From Mycobacterium gallinarum (GTDB lineage: Bacteria; Actinomycetota; Actinomycetes; Mycobacteriales; Mycobacteriaceae), in assembly GCF_010726765.1 (NCBI RefSeq), contig NZ_AP022601.1, forward strand, positions 2,542,001-2,606,000: DNA of 64,000 bases. The letters are read 5' to 3'. Positions 54,064 to 64,000 of this stretch are shown here, in pieces. The position numbers and the translations under genes are program-made. Below the pieces are notes generated by a model that saw only the letters and a program-made list of their open reading frames with translations, was not told the DNA's origin and made no database searches. Positions within the stretch are counted from its first letter, which is position 1, and every line of letters starts with the position of its first letter.

Positions 54064-55150
54064 CGGGGAGATCTCCTGGTTGTGGAAGCCCGTTGACGGG
54101 GAACGGAAGTTGCGCGCGCGGACCGGCGGTGTCCGGCGGTTGCCCGATGTTCTCACCGTTTCTGAAGCCGAACGCGTAGTCCAGGAACGGCTGCAGCAGC
54201 TGCGCCGGTTGGATGTTGGGGACAAGCGCGTTGTAGTAGGCGCCGTTGGCGACGATCTCGCCCTGGGTCACCTCGTACTTGCGCACCCCCGCGAGGGCCT
54301 TGGTGATGTTGTCGCGGTTCTTCTCCAGCATCTGGTTGACCGCGTTCATCTTCTCCAGCGCCGGCGCGAGTTCCTGTTCATTCTCGGCGACGAGACCGGT
54401 GAGATTCCGCGACAGGGCCGACGTGTTGGCCAGCAGGTCGACGATCGCCTGACGCCGATCGTTGAGCACACCGAGGAGGTCGTTGGCGTTGAGAATCAAC
54501 GAGTTGACCTGCTGACTGCGCTCGGACAGGATTCCCGTGACATCGCCTGCGGTTTTCAGCAGCTCGGCCAGGCTGTCGTTGCGTCCGTTGAGCGATTTCG
54601 ACACCCGCGACAGGCCGTCGAAAGTCGGTCCCAGTTCCGGAGCCACCTGGTCGAGCGTCTGTGCCAACGTGTCCAACGACTGGTTGAGAGTGTCGGTCTC
54701 GGTTTGCGCCGTGTTCGCGGTCAGCTCACTGACCGCGTCGGTCAACGAATACGGCGACGACGTCCTGGTGACCGGGATGGTTTGATTCGGCGACAACGTG
54801 CCGCTGCCCTCTGACTCCAGCGCAAGCACGCGCTCGCCGAGCAGCGTGCCGGTGCGGATGTGCGCGGTGGTGTCCGAACCGAGCGCATACTTGCCGTCGA
54901 TCGTGAAACCAACCAGCGCCTCGCCGTTTTCGAGTTCGATCGACGACACCGAGCCGACCTTGATGCCTGAGACAGTCACGTCGTTACCGGCTGCAAGACC
55001 TCCGGCCTCGGTGAACACCGCTTGATAACGCAGGGCGGTGGCCCACGAGTACAGGCGTTCGGGCTGCAAGCCGATCATGATCACCAGGATGATCAGCACC
55101 ACGCCGATGAAGCCGGCCCTGATGAGAGAGGATCCGCGGTACTTGTTCAT
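54047..55150 (-). CDS. mceC: MceC, Mce-family transporter subunit
   Basis: The 367-residue protein has a membrane helix (LIRAGFIGVVLIILVIMIGL), an MCE domain (about 40-115, YQAVFTEAGGLAAGNDVTVSGIKVGSVSSIEL) and a helical region without the long proline tail of MceD and MceF. I use the ATG at 55150, which overlaps the mceB stop (ATGA); a GTG four codons earlier is possible. Confidence 0.92.
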   Translation of the reverse strand: MNKYRGSSLIRAGFIGVVLIILVIMIGLQPERLYSWATALRYQAVFTEAGGLAAGNDVTVSGIKVGSVSSIELENGEALVGFTIDGKYALGSDTTAHIRTGTLLGERVLALESEGSGTLSPNQTIPVTRTSSPYSLTDAVSELTANTAQTETDTLNQSLDTLAQTLDQVAPELGPTFDGLSRVSKSLNGRNDSLAELLKTAGDVTGILSERSQQVNSLILNANDLLGVLNDRRQAIVDLLANTSALSRNLTGLVAENEQELAPALEKMNAVNQMLEKNRDNITKALAGVRKYEVTQGEIVANGAYYNALVPNIQPAQLLQPFLDYAFGFRNGENIGQPPDTAGPRAQLPFPVNGLPQPGDLPDDGNP

Positions 55151-56163
55151 TCGTCCCGGCACCTCCCCGTCTCTTGCCTGATCCAGGGGAACTGCACAGT
55201 ACGGCCCTCGAGATCGCTTGCCCGAAAGGCGATTCCGCAGATGTAGTAGGGGAAGAACGCGCCGTAGGAGCCCACCCGGGCCAGCTTGCGATAGATATCG
55301 GGCAGACGCTGCAGCGTGGCGTCGAAGGTGGCCTTGTCCGCGTCAAGGTATTCCGCGAGCCGCTTCACCTGGTCGACGGTGCCGTCCAGCGGCGGCCGTG
55401 CCCGGCCGAGGAGGTCGGACAACGAGGCGGTGCCGTTGTCGAGTGCGGTGATCGCCTCACCGATCGGGTCACGATCCTCCGAGAGGCCGCGCACGAGTTG
55501 TTCGAGCTTGTCGATGGCCTCGGTGAATTGGTCCCCGTCGTCGGACAGCGTTTTCAGCGTCGTCTTGAGTTCGTCGATCAGTTGCTCGATCACGGCGCTG
55601 TTGTCCGCCAGCGCATTCGAGAACGACGACGCCCGCGAGAACAACGATTCGATGGTGCCGCCCTGGCCCTGCAGAATCTGGAGCAGCGATGCCGACAGCG
55701 CGTTGACATCCTGCGGGTTGAGGCCTTGGATGACCGGCTTCAGCCCGCCGAGCAGCAGGTCAAGATCCAGCGCGGGCGCCGTGCGGTCAATCGGTATTTG
55801 GCCGCCAGCGGGCAGGATCTTTGTCGATCCCGGCGCATCGACGAGTTCGAGGTAGCGGTCGCCGACGAGGTTGAGATACTTGATTTGCGCCTTGGTGCCG
55901 TCCGTCAGCTTGATGTCCCGCCCGGCGTCGAACTTCACCAGCACATTGCGATCGGCGTCCAGCGACACCTCCTGCACCGTGCCCACCCGGATGCCCGCCA
56001 CCCGGACGGTGTCTCCGGTTTCCAGTCGGGACGCGTCATCGAATACTGCGGAGTAGTCGTTGGTCGAACCGGTCCGCACTTCGGCGAAAGTGGCGAACAG
56101 GAACGCGGTCAGCAGCACCATGACGATCGCGAAGATCCCGAACTTGATGAATGTGCCCCGCAT
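55147..56163 (-). CDS. mceB: MceB, Mce-family transporter subunit
   Basis: The 338-residue protein has a membrane helix (FIKFGIFAIVMVLLTAFLF), an MCE domain (about 35-115, YSAVFDDASRLETGDTVRVAGIRVGTVQEV) and a helical barrel region, close to the usual MceB length of about 340. ATG at 56163 follows the mceA stop; a GTG at 56172 overlapping that stop is the alternative. Two late cysteines (YYICGIAF, ETGRCRDE) are noted. Confidence 0.92.
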   Translation of the reverse strand: MRGTFIKFGIFAIVMVLLTAFLFATFAEVRTGSTNDYSAVFDDASRLETGDTVRVAGIRVGTVQEVSLDADRNVLVKFDAGRDIKLTDGTKAQIKYLNLVGDRYLELVDAPGSTKILPAGGQIPIDRTAPALDLDLLLGGLKPVIQGLNPQDVNALSASLLQILQGQGGTIESLFSRASSFSNALADNSAVIEQLIDELKTTLKTLSDDGDQFTEAIDKLEQLVRGLSEDRDPIGEAITALDNGTASLSDLLGRARPPLDGTVDQVKRLAEYLDADKATFDATLQRLPDIYRKLARVGSYGAFFPYYICGIAFRASDLEGRTVQFPWIRQETGRCRDE

Positions 56164-56168
56164 GCGCG

Positions 56169-57368
56169 TCACCCCGGCATTCCGATCATCGCACTGTTGC
56201 GGGGCGGTCCCGGGATGGGACCGAACAGCCACTGCTTGAGTCCATCGGAGTTGAGCAAGATCCCCTGGTTTCCATACTTGAACGGGTTCGAGCCGGAATC
56301 TGAGACGAGGAACGGCACCCGGAACTCAGGCGGGACGTCGGGCAGACCCAACTCCTTGCAGAAGGACCGACCTCCAGTGGAAGCCGCGACCTTGGGTAGG
56401 TCCTCGGGCCAGCGATAGCGCTCGGTCCCCAGTGTGAGACCGGCATTGAACAAAATGTGCGAATACTGGAAATTTCCGGCATTCACGAAGGGGACCAGGG
56501 CGCCGACGCCGCAGGCCAGCATCTCGTGGTACTCGCCGAGCAGTGATGTGGTCGGCACGAGAACGTGCAGAAGATCCGTCAGGGCCTGGCGGTTGCCGCC
56601 GATCACATCGTTGCCGATATCGGCCAAACCGATTGAGCTGATGAGAAATTCGTCGAGAGCCTGCTGTTCTTCGACGATGGAATTGCTTAGCTGGATCGAA
56701 TTCTCGAAGGTTCCGATCAGGTCGGGCGCGGCGTCGCCGTAGGCGGTGAACGCCGGGACCGACGCTTCGATGTCGCGCGATAGATTCGGCAGGCTCTGAT
56801 TGATCTTGGCCAGGAACGCGTTGAAGTCTTCAAGACTGCGGCCGATCTTCTCGCCGCGGCCGTCGAACGCCGTCGCGACCGCGCCGAGGGTCTCGTTGAG
56901 TTTCGCGGGGTCGATCTTGTCCAGGACGGTGACGAGGCGCTGAAAGACGGTGTTGATCTCAGTGGTGACATGCCGCCCCTCGATCACCTGTCCCCCGTGC
57001 AGTCTCTGCGATTCAGGGTTCGCTGGAGGGAGGAGATCGACGAACTTGGCACCGAACACCGTCGTCGACGTGATGTCCACACCGACGTTCGAGGGAATCA
57101 GGTGCAGCTGAGACGGATTCATGTCCAGCTTCAGGACGGCCTGCCCGTCTGGCCTCGTCGCGATAGAGGCGACCCTGCCAACCTCCACGCCGCGCATCTT
57201 CACCTTCGCGTCGGGGTTCATGACGAGACCCGCACGATCCGAGACCACCGTTACCGGAACGGTCTCGGTGAACGAGCCTCGGAAGAGACCGATACCCAAG
57301 GCGAATACGACGACGATCGCGACGAGTCCGGCCAGGCCGGCCAGTGCGCGCGCGGTGATCGAATTCAT
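56169..57368 (-). CDS. mceA: MceA, Mce-family transporter subunit
   Basis: The 399-residue protein has a membrane helix (LAGLAGLVAIVVVFALGIGLF), an MCE domain (about 37-115, VTVVSDRAGLVMNPDAKVKMRGVEVGRVASI) and the family helix GVDITSTTVFGAKFVDLLPP. Paired cysteines (MLACGVGA, RSFCKELG) lie in the C-terminal half. The sequence does not let me assign it to mce1-mce4 with confidence. It starts 13 bp after yrbEB. Confidence 0.93.
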   Translation of the reverse strand: MNSITARALAGLAGLVAIVVVFALGIGLFRGSFTETVPVTVVSDRAGLVMNPDAKVKMRGVEVGRVASIATRPDGQAVLKLDMNPSQLHLIPSNVGVDITSTTVFGAKFVDLLPPANPESQRLHGGQVIEGRHVTTEINTVFQRLVTVLDKIDPAKLNETLGAVATAFDGRGEKIGRSLEDFNAFLAKINQSLPNLSRDIEASVPAFTAYGDAAPDLIGTFENSIQLSNSIVEEQQALDEFLISSIGLADIGNDVIGGNRQALTDLLHVLVPTTSLLGEYHEMLACGVGALVPFVNAGNFQYSHILFNAGLTLGTERYRWPEDLPKVAASTGGRSFCKELGLPDVPPEFRVPFLVSDSGSNPFKYGNQGILLNSDGLKQWLFGPIPGPPRNSAMIGMPG

Positions 57369-57381
57369 GGCTGTAAGTCGC

Positions 57382-58239
57382 TTATCCGGAGAGGTTGAAG
57401 TTGCCGTTGGAACCGTAGACGGACAGCGACACCAGCAGCGTCACCGAGACGACGACGATCAGACTGGTGCGAACCGCGTTGCCCACTGCGACGCCGACAC
57501 CGGAGGGCCCGCCGGTGGCGAAGTAGCCGAAGTAGGTATGGATCAACAGGATCGTGATCGCCATCAAGATCGCCTGCAGGAATGACCACAGCAGGTCGAT
57601 CGGGTTGAGGAAAGTATCGAAGTAATGGTCATACAGCCCGCCGGACTGGCCGAACAGCACCACCGTGGTGAACTGGGAGGCGACGAAGCTCAGGATGACC
57701 GCGATCGAGTACAGCGGGGTGATCGCGATCATTCCCGCAATGATGCGCGTGCTCACCAGGTACTCGACCGGCCGGATCGCCATCGATTCCAGCGCGTCGA
57801 TCTCCTCGTTGATCCGCATGGCCCCCAATTGCGCAGTCACTCCCGCGCCGAAGGTTGCCGCCAAGCCGATACCTGCGACCACCGGTGCGGCGATACGCAC
57901 GTTTATGAAGGCCGCCAAGAATCCGGTCAACGCCTCGATCCCGATGTTGCCGAGTGAGGAATAGCCCTGCACGGCCAACGTGCCGCCGGCGGCCAAGGTC
58001 AGGAAGCCGACGATCACGACGGTACCGCCGATCATCGCCAACGTCCCTGCGCCCATGGAGATCTCGGCGATCAACCGGATGACCTCCTTGCGGTAGTGCA
58101 CGAAGGCATGCGGAATCCCGCCCAGCGACTTCGCATAGAAGATCATGTGGTCGCCGATGCCGCCCAGCCACTCCACCGGACGGCGCGCCGCGGTCGAGGT
58201 CCGCGGAAACCTGGACTTGAGAACCGTTGATGTGCCCAT
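57382..58239 (-). CDS. yrbEB: YrbEB, Mce permease subunit
   Basis: The 285-residue MlaE-type permease has five or six membrane helices and the coupling motif INEEIDALESMAIRPVEYLVSTRIIAG, which contacts the MceG ATPase encoded elsewhere. The C-terminus GGPSGVGVAVGNAVRTSLIVVVSVTLL is family-typical. It forms the membrane pore with YrbEA. It follows yrbEA by 3 bp. Confidence 0.95.
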   Translation of the reverse strand: MGTSTVLKSRFPRTSTAARRPVEWLGGIGDHMIFYAKSLGGIPHAFVHYRKEVIRLIAEISMGAGTLAMIGGTVVIVGFLTLAAGGTLAVQGYSSLGNIGIEALTGFLAAFINVRIAAPVVAGIGLAATFGAGVTAQLGAMRINEEIDALESMAIRPVEYLVSTRIIAGMIAITPLYSIAVILSFVASQFTTVVLFGQSGGLYDHYFDTFLNPIDLLWSFLQAILMAITILLIHTYFGYFATGGPSGVGVAVGNAVRTSLIVVVSVTLLVSLSVYGSNGNFNLSG

Positions 58240-58242
58240 CCG

Positions 58243-59055
58243 CTACCCCGTCGTCATCCGGATGCCGATGGCTGTGACGAGCACGTTGATCACAAACAGC
58301 GCCATGAACGCATAGACCACGGTCTCGTTGACGGCGTTGCCTACCGCTTTGGCACCACCACCAGTGATGCTCAACCCCCGGTAACAGGCGACCAGTCCGG
58401 CGATCAAGCCGAACAGGAGAGCCTTCACACACGAGATGATGACCTCGGGCACCCCCGTCAGAAGCGTGATACCGGCCGCGAACGCCCCCGGGTTCACGTC
58501 CTGGATGAAGACCGAGAACGAATAGCCACCCAGGATTCCGATGACCACCACAAAGCTGTTGAGCAGCAATGCGACCAGACCCGCGGCCAGCATCCGCGGT
58601 GTCACCAACCGCTGCACTGGGTTGATACCCAGTACCTCCATCGCCTCGATCTCCTCACGGATGGTTCGCGACCCCAGGTCCGCACAGATCGCCGTCGAAC
58701 CCGCCCCCGCCACGATGAGCACTGTCACAAGCGGACCGATCTGGGTGACCGCACCGAACGCCGCACCCGCGCCCGACAGATCGGCCGCACCCAGCTCGCG
58801 AAGAAGAATGTTGAGCGTGAAGCTGACCAGCACCGTGAACGGGATCGCCACGAGCAACGTGGGCAGCAAAGCGACCCGTGCGATGAACCAGCATTGCTCC
58901 AGGAACTCACGCCACTGAAACGGCCTGCGGAACACAAATCGCACCGCATCGGCCGACATAGCGAAGAGACCGCCGATAGCCTGCATCGGGCCTGCAAAGC
59001 TGCTCAGCTGAGGCAACCCAGGCGACCACCGCTCCGGCCCGCTACCCCGCGCCAT
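58243..59055 (-). CDS. yrbEA: YrbEA, Mce permease subunit
   Basis: The 270-residue permease has the motif RTIREEIEAMEVLGINPVQRLVTPRMLA and C-terminal GGAKAVGNAVNETVVYAFMALFVINVLVTAI. It is the first gene of the eight-gene transporter operon, with a GGGAGGAG ribosome site 7-8 bp before the ATG. No ATPase gene is present; mycobacterial Mce systems share one unlinked MceG. Confidence 0.95.
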   Translation of the reverse strand: MARGSGPERWSPGLPQLSSFAGPMQAIGGLFAMSADAVRFVFRRPFQWREFLEQCWFIARVALLPTLLVAIPFTVLVSFTLNILLRELGAADLSGAGAAFGAVTQIGPLVTVLIVAGAGSTAICADLGSRTIREEIEAMEVLGINPVQRLVTPRMLAAGLVALLLNSFVVVIGILGGYSFSVFIQDVNPGAFAAGITLLTGVPEVIISCVKALLFGLIAGLVACYRGLSITGGGAKAVGNAVNETVVYAFMALFVINVLVTAIGIRMTTG

Positions 59056-59346
59056 AGGTGGCTCCTCCCACGATGGTCACTGCTGACACCCCCGCCGACC
59101 GAAAGACATTGTGCACCAAGTTGATTTGAGTCCCCACAGATCTCCCCGGCGACAGTCGTCCCGTCGGATTCGATGAGTTATAGCCCCCCGCAGCCCCTCG
59201 GTGAATCCGACACCTTCATAGCCGATCACGCCGATGCCCGCGTAGGAACCGCTGATTTCGGGGGATAACCCCCTTCTGCGCGGCACCTGGGTGCCGATCG
59301 AAGTGACGTTGGGCATTTGGGCTGTATCCCTGGCCTCTCTCGTTGT
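59056..59346. other. 291 bp gap between the CoA-transferase gene and the mce operon
   Basis: Both flanking transcripts run leftward. Two hairpins are visible: CGGCAC-CTGG-GTGCCG (59281-59296) and GGGGG-ATAA-CCCCC (59260-59273), neither with a T run on the minus strand. A minus-strand frame at 59077-59316 has no ribosome site and biased composition, so I do not call it. The region may hold an mce promoter; no GAGAAT-type repeat is seen. Confidence 0.45.
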
Positions 59347-60554
59347 CTAGGTGACGGCCCCGGCCGTCTTCAGCTCGATGATTCGGTCCCAAGCCAATCC
59401 GAGTTCCAGCAAGACTTCGTCAGTTTGCTCTGCAAATCCCGGAGCGGGGCCGGTTTGGGGTGGACTCACATCGAACTGCACTGGATTCGCGACCAATTCG
59501 AGTTCACCCGCTGACACCAGATAGTCGTTGGCGCGGATCTGCGCGTCTTCGACAGCCTGCAGGGTGTCCTGCACCGGCGCCCACGGTCCGAGCAGCGTTG
59601 AGAAGCGCTGGCTCCACTCCGGCAGGGTGCGCTTCTGCATCGCCTCGCTGAGGATCTCGTTGGCCGTTGCGGTGTTCTCCGCGATCGACTCGGCAGTCGC
59701 GAAGCGCGGATCGTCGGCGAGTTCGTCGAGATCCATGTGCTTACAGACATCCGCCCAGAACTTGGTGGGCTGCATCATCACAAAAGAGATGTAGCGATCG
59801 TCGGCGGTCGGATACAGGCCCACCAGCGGGTTGAAGGGCGAACCTTGCGTCCCTGGCGGGAAGGCCTCCATCCGTTGACCGAGATGCTTCGTCAGCGCGA
59901 CGGTGTGCCCGAGCGACCACAGGCCGCTCCCCAGCAGCGAGACGTCCACCACCGATGGCTCACCGGTGCGCTCGCGCTTGAGCAGTGCGGCGGCGATCCC
60001 GCCCGCGAGGTTGGTGCCCGAGATGGTGTCGCCGTAGGCGGGTCCGGGCGGACCGACCATGCCGGGTGTACCCGGCGGCGTGATGGTGGCCGCCGTACCC
60101 GCGCGGCACCAGAACGCCGTCATGTCGTAGCCGCCCTTGACCGACTCCTCGCCTCGGGGTCCCAGCGCGCTGCCCCTGGCGTAGATGATCGTGGGGTTGA
60201 CGGCGCGAATGTCCTCGACGTCGATGCCGAACTTCTGTCGATGTCCCGGCAGAAAGCTCGTGAGGAACACGTCAGCGCGCTTGGCCAGTTCCAGCAGCAC
60301 CTCTTTGCCCTCGGGCACCGACATGTCCAGACCGATGCTGCGCTTGCCGCGGTTGGCGTGTTCGATGTTGGGGTTGGGATCGCCCTCGACCCGCAGCAGC
60401 CCGGTCTGGCGCAGCCCGCGCTGCGGATCGCCGGTCACCGCGTGCTCAACCTTGATGACATCGGCGCCCCATTCGCGCAGTACGGCGCCCGCCGACGGCA
60501 CGAAGCCGTACATCGCGACTTCGAGGACGCGGATTCCGTCAAGCGGCGCACTCA

Positions 60555-60555
<1 letters not shown>
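59347..60555 (-). CDS. CaiB/BaiF family III CoA-transferase
   Basis: The 402-residue protein has LEVAMYGFVPSAGAVLREWGADVIKVEH, the conserved HANRGKRSIGLDM, GYDMTAFWCRAG (region of the catalytic Asp) and VVDVSLLGSGLWSLGHT. Family III enzymes move CoA between acids, or act as racemases in the branched-acyl AMACR branch. In this setting it could activate the acid made by the aldehyde dehydrogenase or set 2-methyl stereochemistry. Its ATG overlaps the preceding stop by one base. Confidence 0.9.
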
Positions 60556-62048
<1,493 letters not shown>

Positions 62049-62077
62049 CATCCTCCTCAGCACACAGCCCATGTGAT

Positions 62078-62092
62078 GGAAACTTCATTCTC
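62078..62092. promoter_or_regulatory. Island inverted repeat upstream of the aldehyde dehydrogenase
   Basis: On the minus strand GAGAAT-GAA-GTTTCC, a half-conserved copy 30 bp from the start. A neighbouring palindrome CGAAT-CATAC-ATTCG lies at 62101-62115. Confidence 0.5.
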
Positions 62093-62243
62093 ATCACCGG
62101 CGAATCATACATTCGTATCAAGAGAACTCAAGGAAAAGACCGGAACTCTCACTGCCTGCACTTAACGGTGCGACAATCGCCGACGAAACGTCTCACCTGT
62201 GCGAATCTGACCTCTACCGTGTCTTGCGGGATTGCTACACCCG

Positions 62244-62279
62244 AGAGTACGGTTCTCATAATCGGAAGGACGATTCTTA
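62244..62279. promoter_or_regulatory. Two island repeats upstream of the SDR operon
   Basis: GAGAGT-ACG-GTTCTC (62244-62258) and GGAAGG-ACG-ATTCTT (62265-62279) have centres 21 bp apart and end 17 bp before the SDR start. They are weaker than the copies at 40225 or 37430, but the paired geometry is the same. Confidence 0.5.
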
Positions 62280-62296
62280 ATGCATGACCGGCAGGT

Positions 62297-63001
62297 GTGG
62301 AGTTGAAGAACGCTGTCGTGACCGGAGGTGGCTCCGGCATCGGGCAGGCAGTGGCGCACCGGTTGCGCGCGGACGGCATGAATGTGGCGATTCTGGACCT
62401 CAATCCATCGGACGCTGACAACTCGTACGTCGCCGACGTCACCGACCGCGCTCAGGTCGACGCCGCCCTCGATGCCGTGCGCGCTCAGCTCGGTCCGGTG
62501 ACGGTTCTGGTGAACGCCGCGGGGCTGGAGAAGTTCAAGCGATTCACCGACATCTCGTTCGAGGAGTGGCAGCGGGTCGTCGACGTGAACCTCAACGGCG
62601 TCTTCCACTGCATCCAGGCGGTGTTGCCCGACATGATCGAGGCCGGCTGGGGGCGCATCGTCAACATCTCGTCGTCGAGCACGCATTCCGGCCAGCCGTT
62701 CATGTCCCCGTATGTAGCGGCCAAGTCGGCGGTCAACGGACTCACCAAGTCACTGGCCCTGGAGTACGGCCCCAGCGGAATCACCGTGAACGCGGTGCCG
62801 CCCGGCTTCATCGACACCCCGATGCTGCGTAAGTCCGAGGAGCGCGGCTACCTCACCGTCCAGCAGAGCATCGACTCGACGCCGGTGCGGCGCATCGGGA
62901 AGCCCGAGGACATCGCGGCCGCCTGCGCGTTTTTGGCCTCAGAGGAGGCCGGCTACATCACGGGTCAGATCCTGGGCGTCAACGGCGGCCGGAACACGTA
63001 A
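62297..63001 (+). CDS. Short-chain dehydrogenase/reductase
   Basis: The 234-residue SDR has the cofactor loop VVTGGGSGIGQA, NAAG in VLVNAAGLEK, the catalytic Ser in NISSSSTHSG and Tyr/Lys in YVAAKSAVNG. Asp in ILDLNP after beta-2 favours NAD(H). It would interconvert an alcohol and ketone, possibly a beta-hydroxyacyl-CoA. GTG start with no strong ribosome site. First gene of a plus-strand operon with the next SDR and a ferredoxin. Confidence 0.9.
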   Translation: MELKNAVVTGGGSGIGQAVAHRLRADGMNVAILDLNPSDADNSYVADVTDRAQVDAALDAVRAQLGPVTVLVNAAGLEKFKRFTDISFEEWQRVVDVNLNGVFHCIQAVLPDMIEAGWGRIVNISSSSTHSGQPFMSPYVAAKSAVNGLTKSLALEYGPSGITVNAVPPGFIDTPMLRKSEERGYLTVQQSIDSTPVRRIGKPEDIAAACAFLASEEAGYITGQILGVNGGRNT

Positions 63002-63033
63002 CCAAACACCAGCCAGATCGAAAGGACATCTCA

Positions 63034-63894
63034 GTGGGACGAGTACAGGGAAAGGTCGCCTTCGTCACGGGCGCGGGTCGCGGACAGGGTCGCAGTCACG
63101 CCATCCGGTTAGCCGAAGAGGGCGCCGACATCATCGCCGTCGACCGATGTGAAGATTTCGCGACAGTTGGCTACCCGATGGCCACACCGGAGGACCTGGA
63201 GGAGACGGCGCAGTTCGTCGAGAAGACGGGACAGCGTGTCGTCACCGCGCAGGTCGATGTGAGTGACGCCGCGCAGCTGAAGCACGCGCTCGAGGCAGGT
63301 GTTTCTGAGCTCGGCGGGCTCGACATCGTCGTCACGTCGGCCGGAATCGCGGGCATGAAGGGCTCGGGTGACATGGCGGCCTGGGTAGACGTCATGAATA
63401 CCAACCTGATTGGCACCATGAACGCCATCCACGTGGCACTCCCACACCTCCGCGAAGGTGCGTCGATCATCGCCACCGGGTCCACCGCGGCCCTGATGGA
63501 CGTCAGTAAGAACGACAACCCGGGCACCGATCCCGGTGGCGCCGCGTATCTCCATTCGAAGCGCCTGTTGTCGCAGTATGTCCACAACCTCGCTGCCGAA
63601 CTCGCGCCACGAGGCATCCGCGCGAACGTGATTCACCCGACGAACTGCAACACTCCGATGTTGCAGAGCGAGCCGATGTACAAGTCGTTCCGTCCCGACC
63701 TGGAGCACCCGACGAAGGCGGACGCCGAACCCGTGTTCTACGTCCAGCAGGCGATGAAGGTGCCTTGGATCGAACCCGAGGACATCAGCAACATGGTGCT
63801 TTTCCTGGCATCGGACGAGGCCCGGTACATCACCGGCACCCAGCAGCGCGTCGATGCCGGCGGATACCTGAAGTGGTACGACTACCACATTTAA
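63034..63894 (+). CDS. Mycofactocin-coupled SDR family oxidoreductase
   Basis: The 286-residue SDR has the distinctive start KVAFVTGAGRGQGRSHAIRLAEEGADIIAVDRC followed by the insert GYPMATPEDLEETAQFVEKTGQRV, the mark of the actinobacterial mycofactocin-coupled subfamily. These enzymes hold NAD tightly and pass electrons to the peptide cofactor mycofactocin. Catalytic residues are Ser in IATGSTAALM and Tyr/Lys in YLHSKRLL. Likely reaction: alcohol to aldehyde or ketone after P450 hydroxylation. GTG with GAAAGGA 7 bp upstream. Confidence 0.9.
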   Translation: MGRVQGKVAFVTGAGRGQGRSHAIRLAEEGADIIAVDRCEDFATVGYPMATPEDLEETAQFVEKTGQRVVTAQVDVSDAAQLKHALEAGVSELGGLDIVVTSAGIAGMKGSGDMAAWVDVMNTNLIGTMNAIHVALPHLREGASIIATGSTAALMDVSKNDNPGTDPGGAAYLHSKRLLSQYVHNLAAELAPRGIRANVIHPTNCNTPMLQSEPMYKSFRPDLEHPTKADAEPVFYVQQAMKVPWIEPEDISNMVLFLASDEARYITGTQQRVDAGGYLKWYDYHI

Positions 63895-63923
63895 GAGCGG
63901 GCACTATCTGAGAAGGGGACACG

Positions 63924-64000
63924 GTGAAGGTTTTCGTCGACTCGGGACGCTGCCAGGGCCACACGCTGTGCTCGATGATCGCGCCAGATTCCTTCGAGCT
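63924..64000 (+). CDS. Ferredoxin, start only (cut by the window edge)
   Basis: The GTG at 63924, with AAGGGG upstream, opens MKVFVDSGRCQGHTLCSMIAPDSFEL. The Cys10-x5-Cys16 spacing and the MKVxVDxxxCxGHxxC start are those of the single-cluster (3Fe-4S type) ferredoxins that feed electrons to actinobacterial P450s. It is the third gene of the SDR operon and the likely partner of the P450 at 47112. The rest lies outside the window. Confidence 0.85.
   Translation, partial: MKVFVDSGRCQGHTLCSMIAPDSFE

Noticed and set aside
59077..59316. A 79-codon minus-strand frame upstream of yrbEA
   Set aside because: No ribosome site, arginine- and glycine-rich composition, and it would occupy the probable promoter region.

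Overview
The window is high-GC actinobacterial chromosome and almost certainly a mycobacterium. I infer a rapid grower (Mycolicibacterium type) from the accessory gene content; the species cannot be fixed from sequence alone. A type I fatty acid synthase of about 3,100 residues, the mycolate reductase CmrA, YrbE/Mce transporter genes and a mycofactocin-type dehydrogenase all point the same way.

Positions 1 to 25.9 kb are a conserved backbone collinear with the M. tuberculosis Rv2502c-Rv2525c block: accD1 (cut by the window edge), the TetR repressor of branched-chain catabolism, an MmpS-like protein, an MFS permease, cmrA, a HerA-like ATPase, orn, tRNA-His, ldtB, tRNA-Lys, bcp, an M20 peptidase, acpS, fas and the Tat-exported DUF1906 protein. 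Local differences are direct accD1/tetR divergence, an added S9 peptidase, two small membrane proteins, a GAF-PP2C phosphatase and a 56-residue protein.

From 26 to 35.9 kb lies a mixed region. It holds a four-gene polyamine-type ABC transporter with a convergent MerR regulator, an MFS permease, an LtrA-family membrane protein, a SARP-type DNA-binding domain coupled to a 38-residue membrane peptide, and two convergent IspD-like proteins, one lacking the nucleotide-binding loop.

From 35.9 kb to the end is a lipid-catabolism island. It contains two Mce-associated proteins, two acyl-CoA ligases, an amidohydrolase, an enoyl-CoA hydratase, VOC and SnoaL-fold proteins, a DUF35/thiolase-like pair, small secreted proteins, a TetR/P450 pair, a complete yrbEAB-mceABCDEF operon, a CoA-transferase, an aldehyde dehydrogenase, two SDRs (one mycofactocin-type) and the start of a ferredoxin gene. 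Together they suggest uptake of a lipid by Mce, P450/ferredoxin hydroxylation, alcohol to aldehyde to acid oxidation, CoA activation and side-chain cleavage.

The main new observation is a recurrent inverted repeat, GAGAAT-N3-ATTCTC and variants, often doubled about 22 bp apart. It sits in seven intergenic promoter regions between 37.4 and 62.3 kb and suggests that most of the island is one regulon. A different palindrome (47005-47026) sits between the TetR gene and the P450. I found no CRISPR array, insertion sequence, rRNA or prophage gene.
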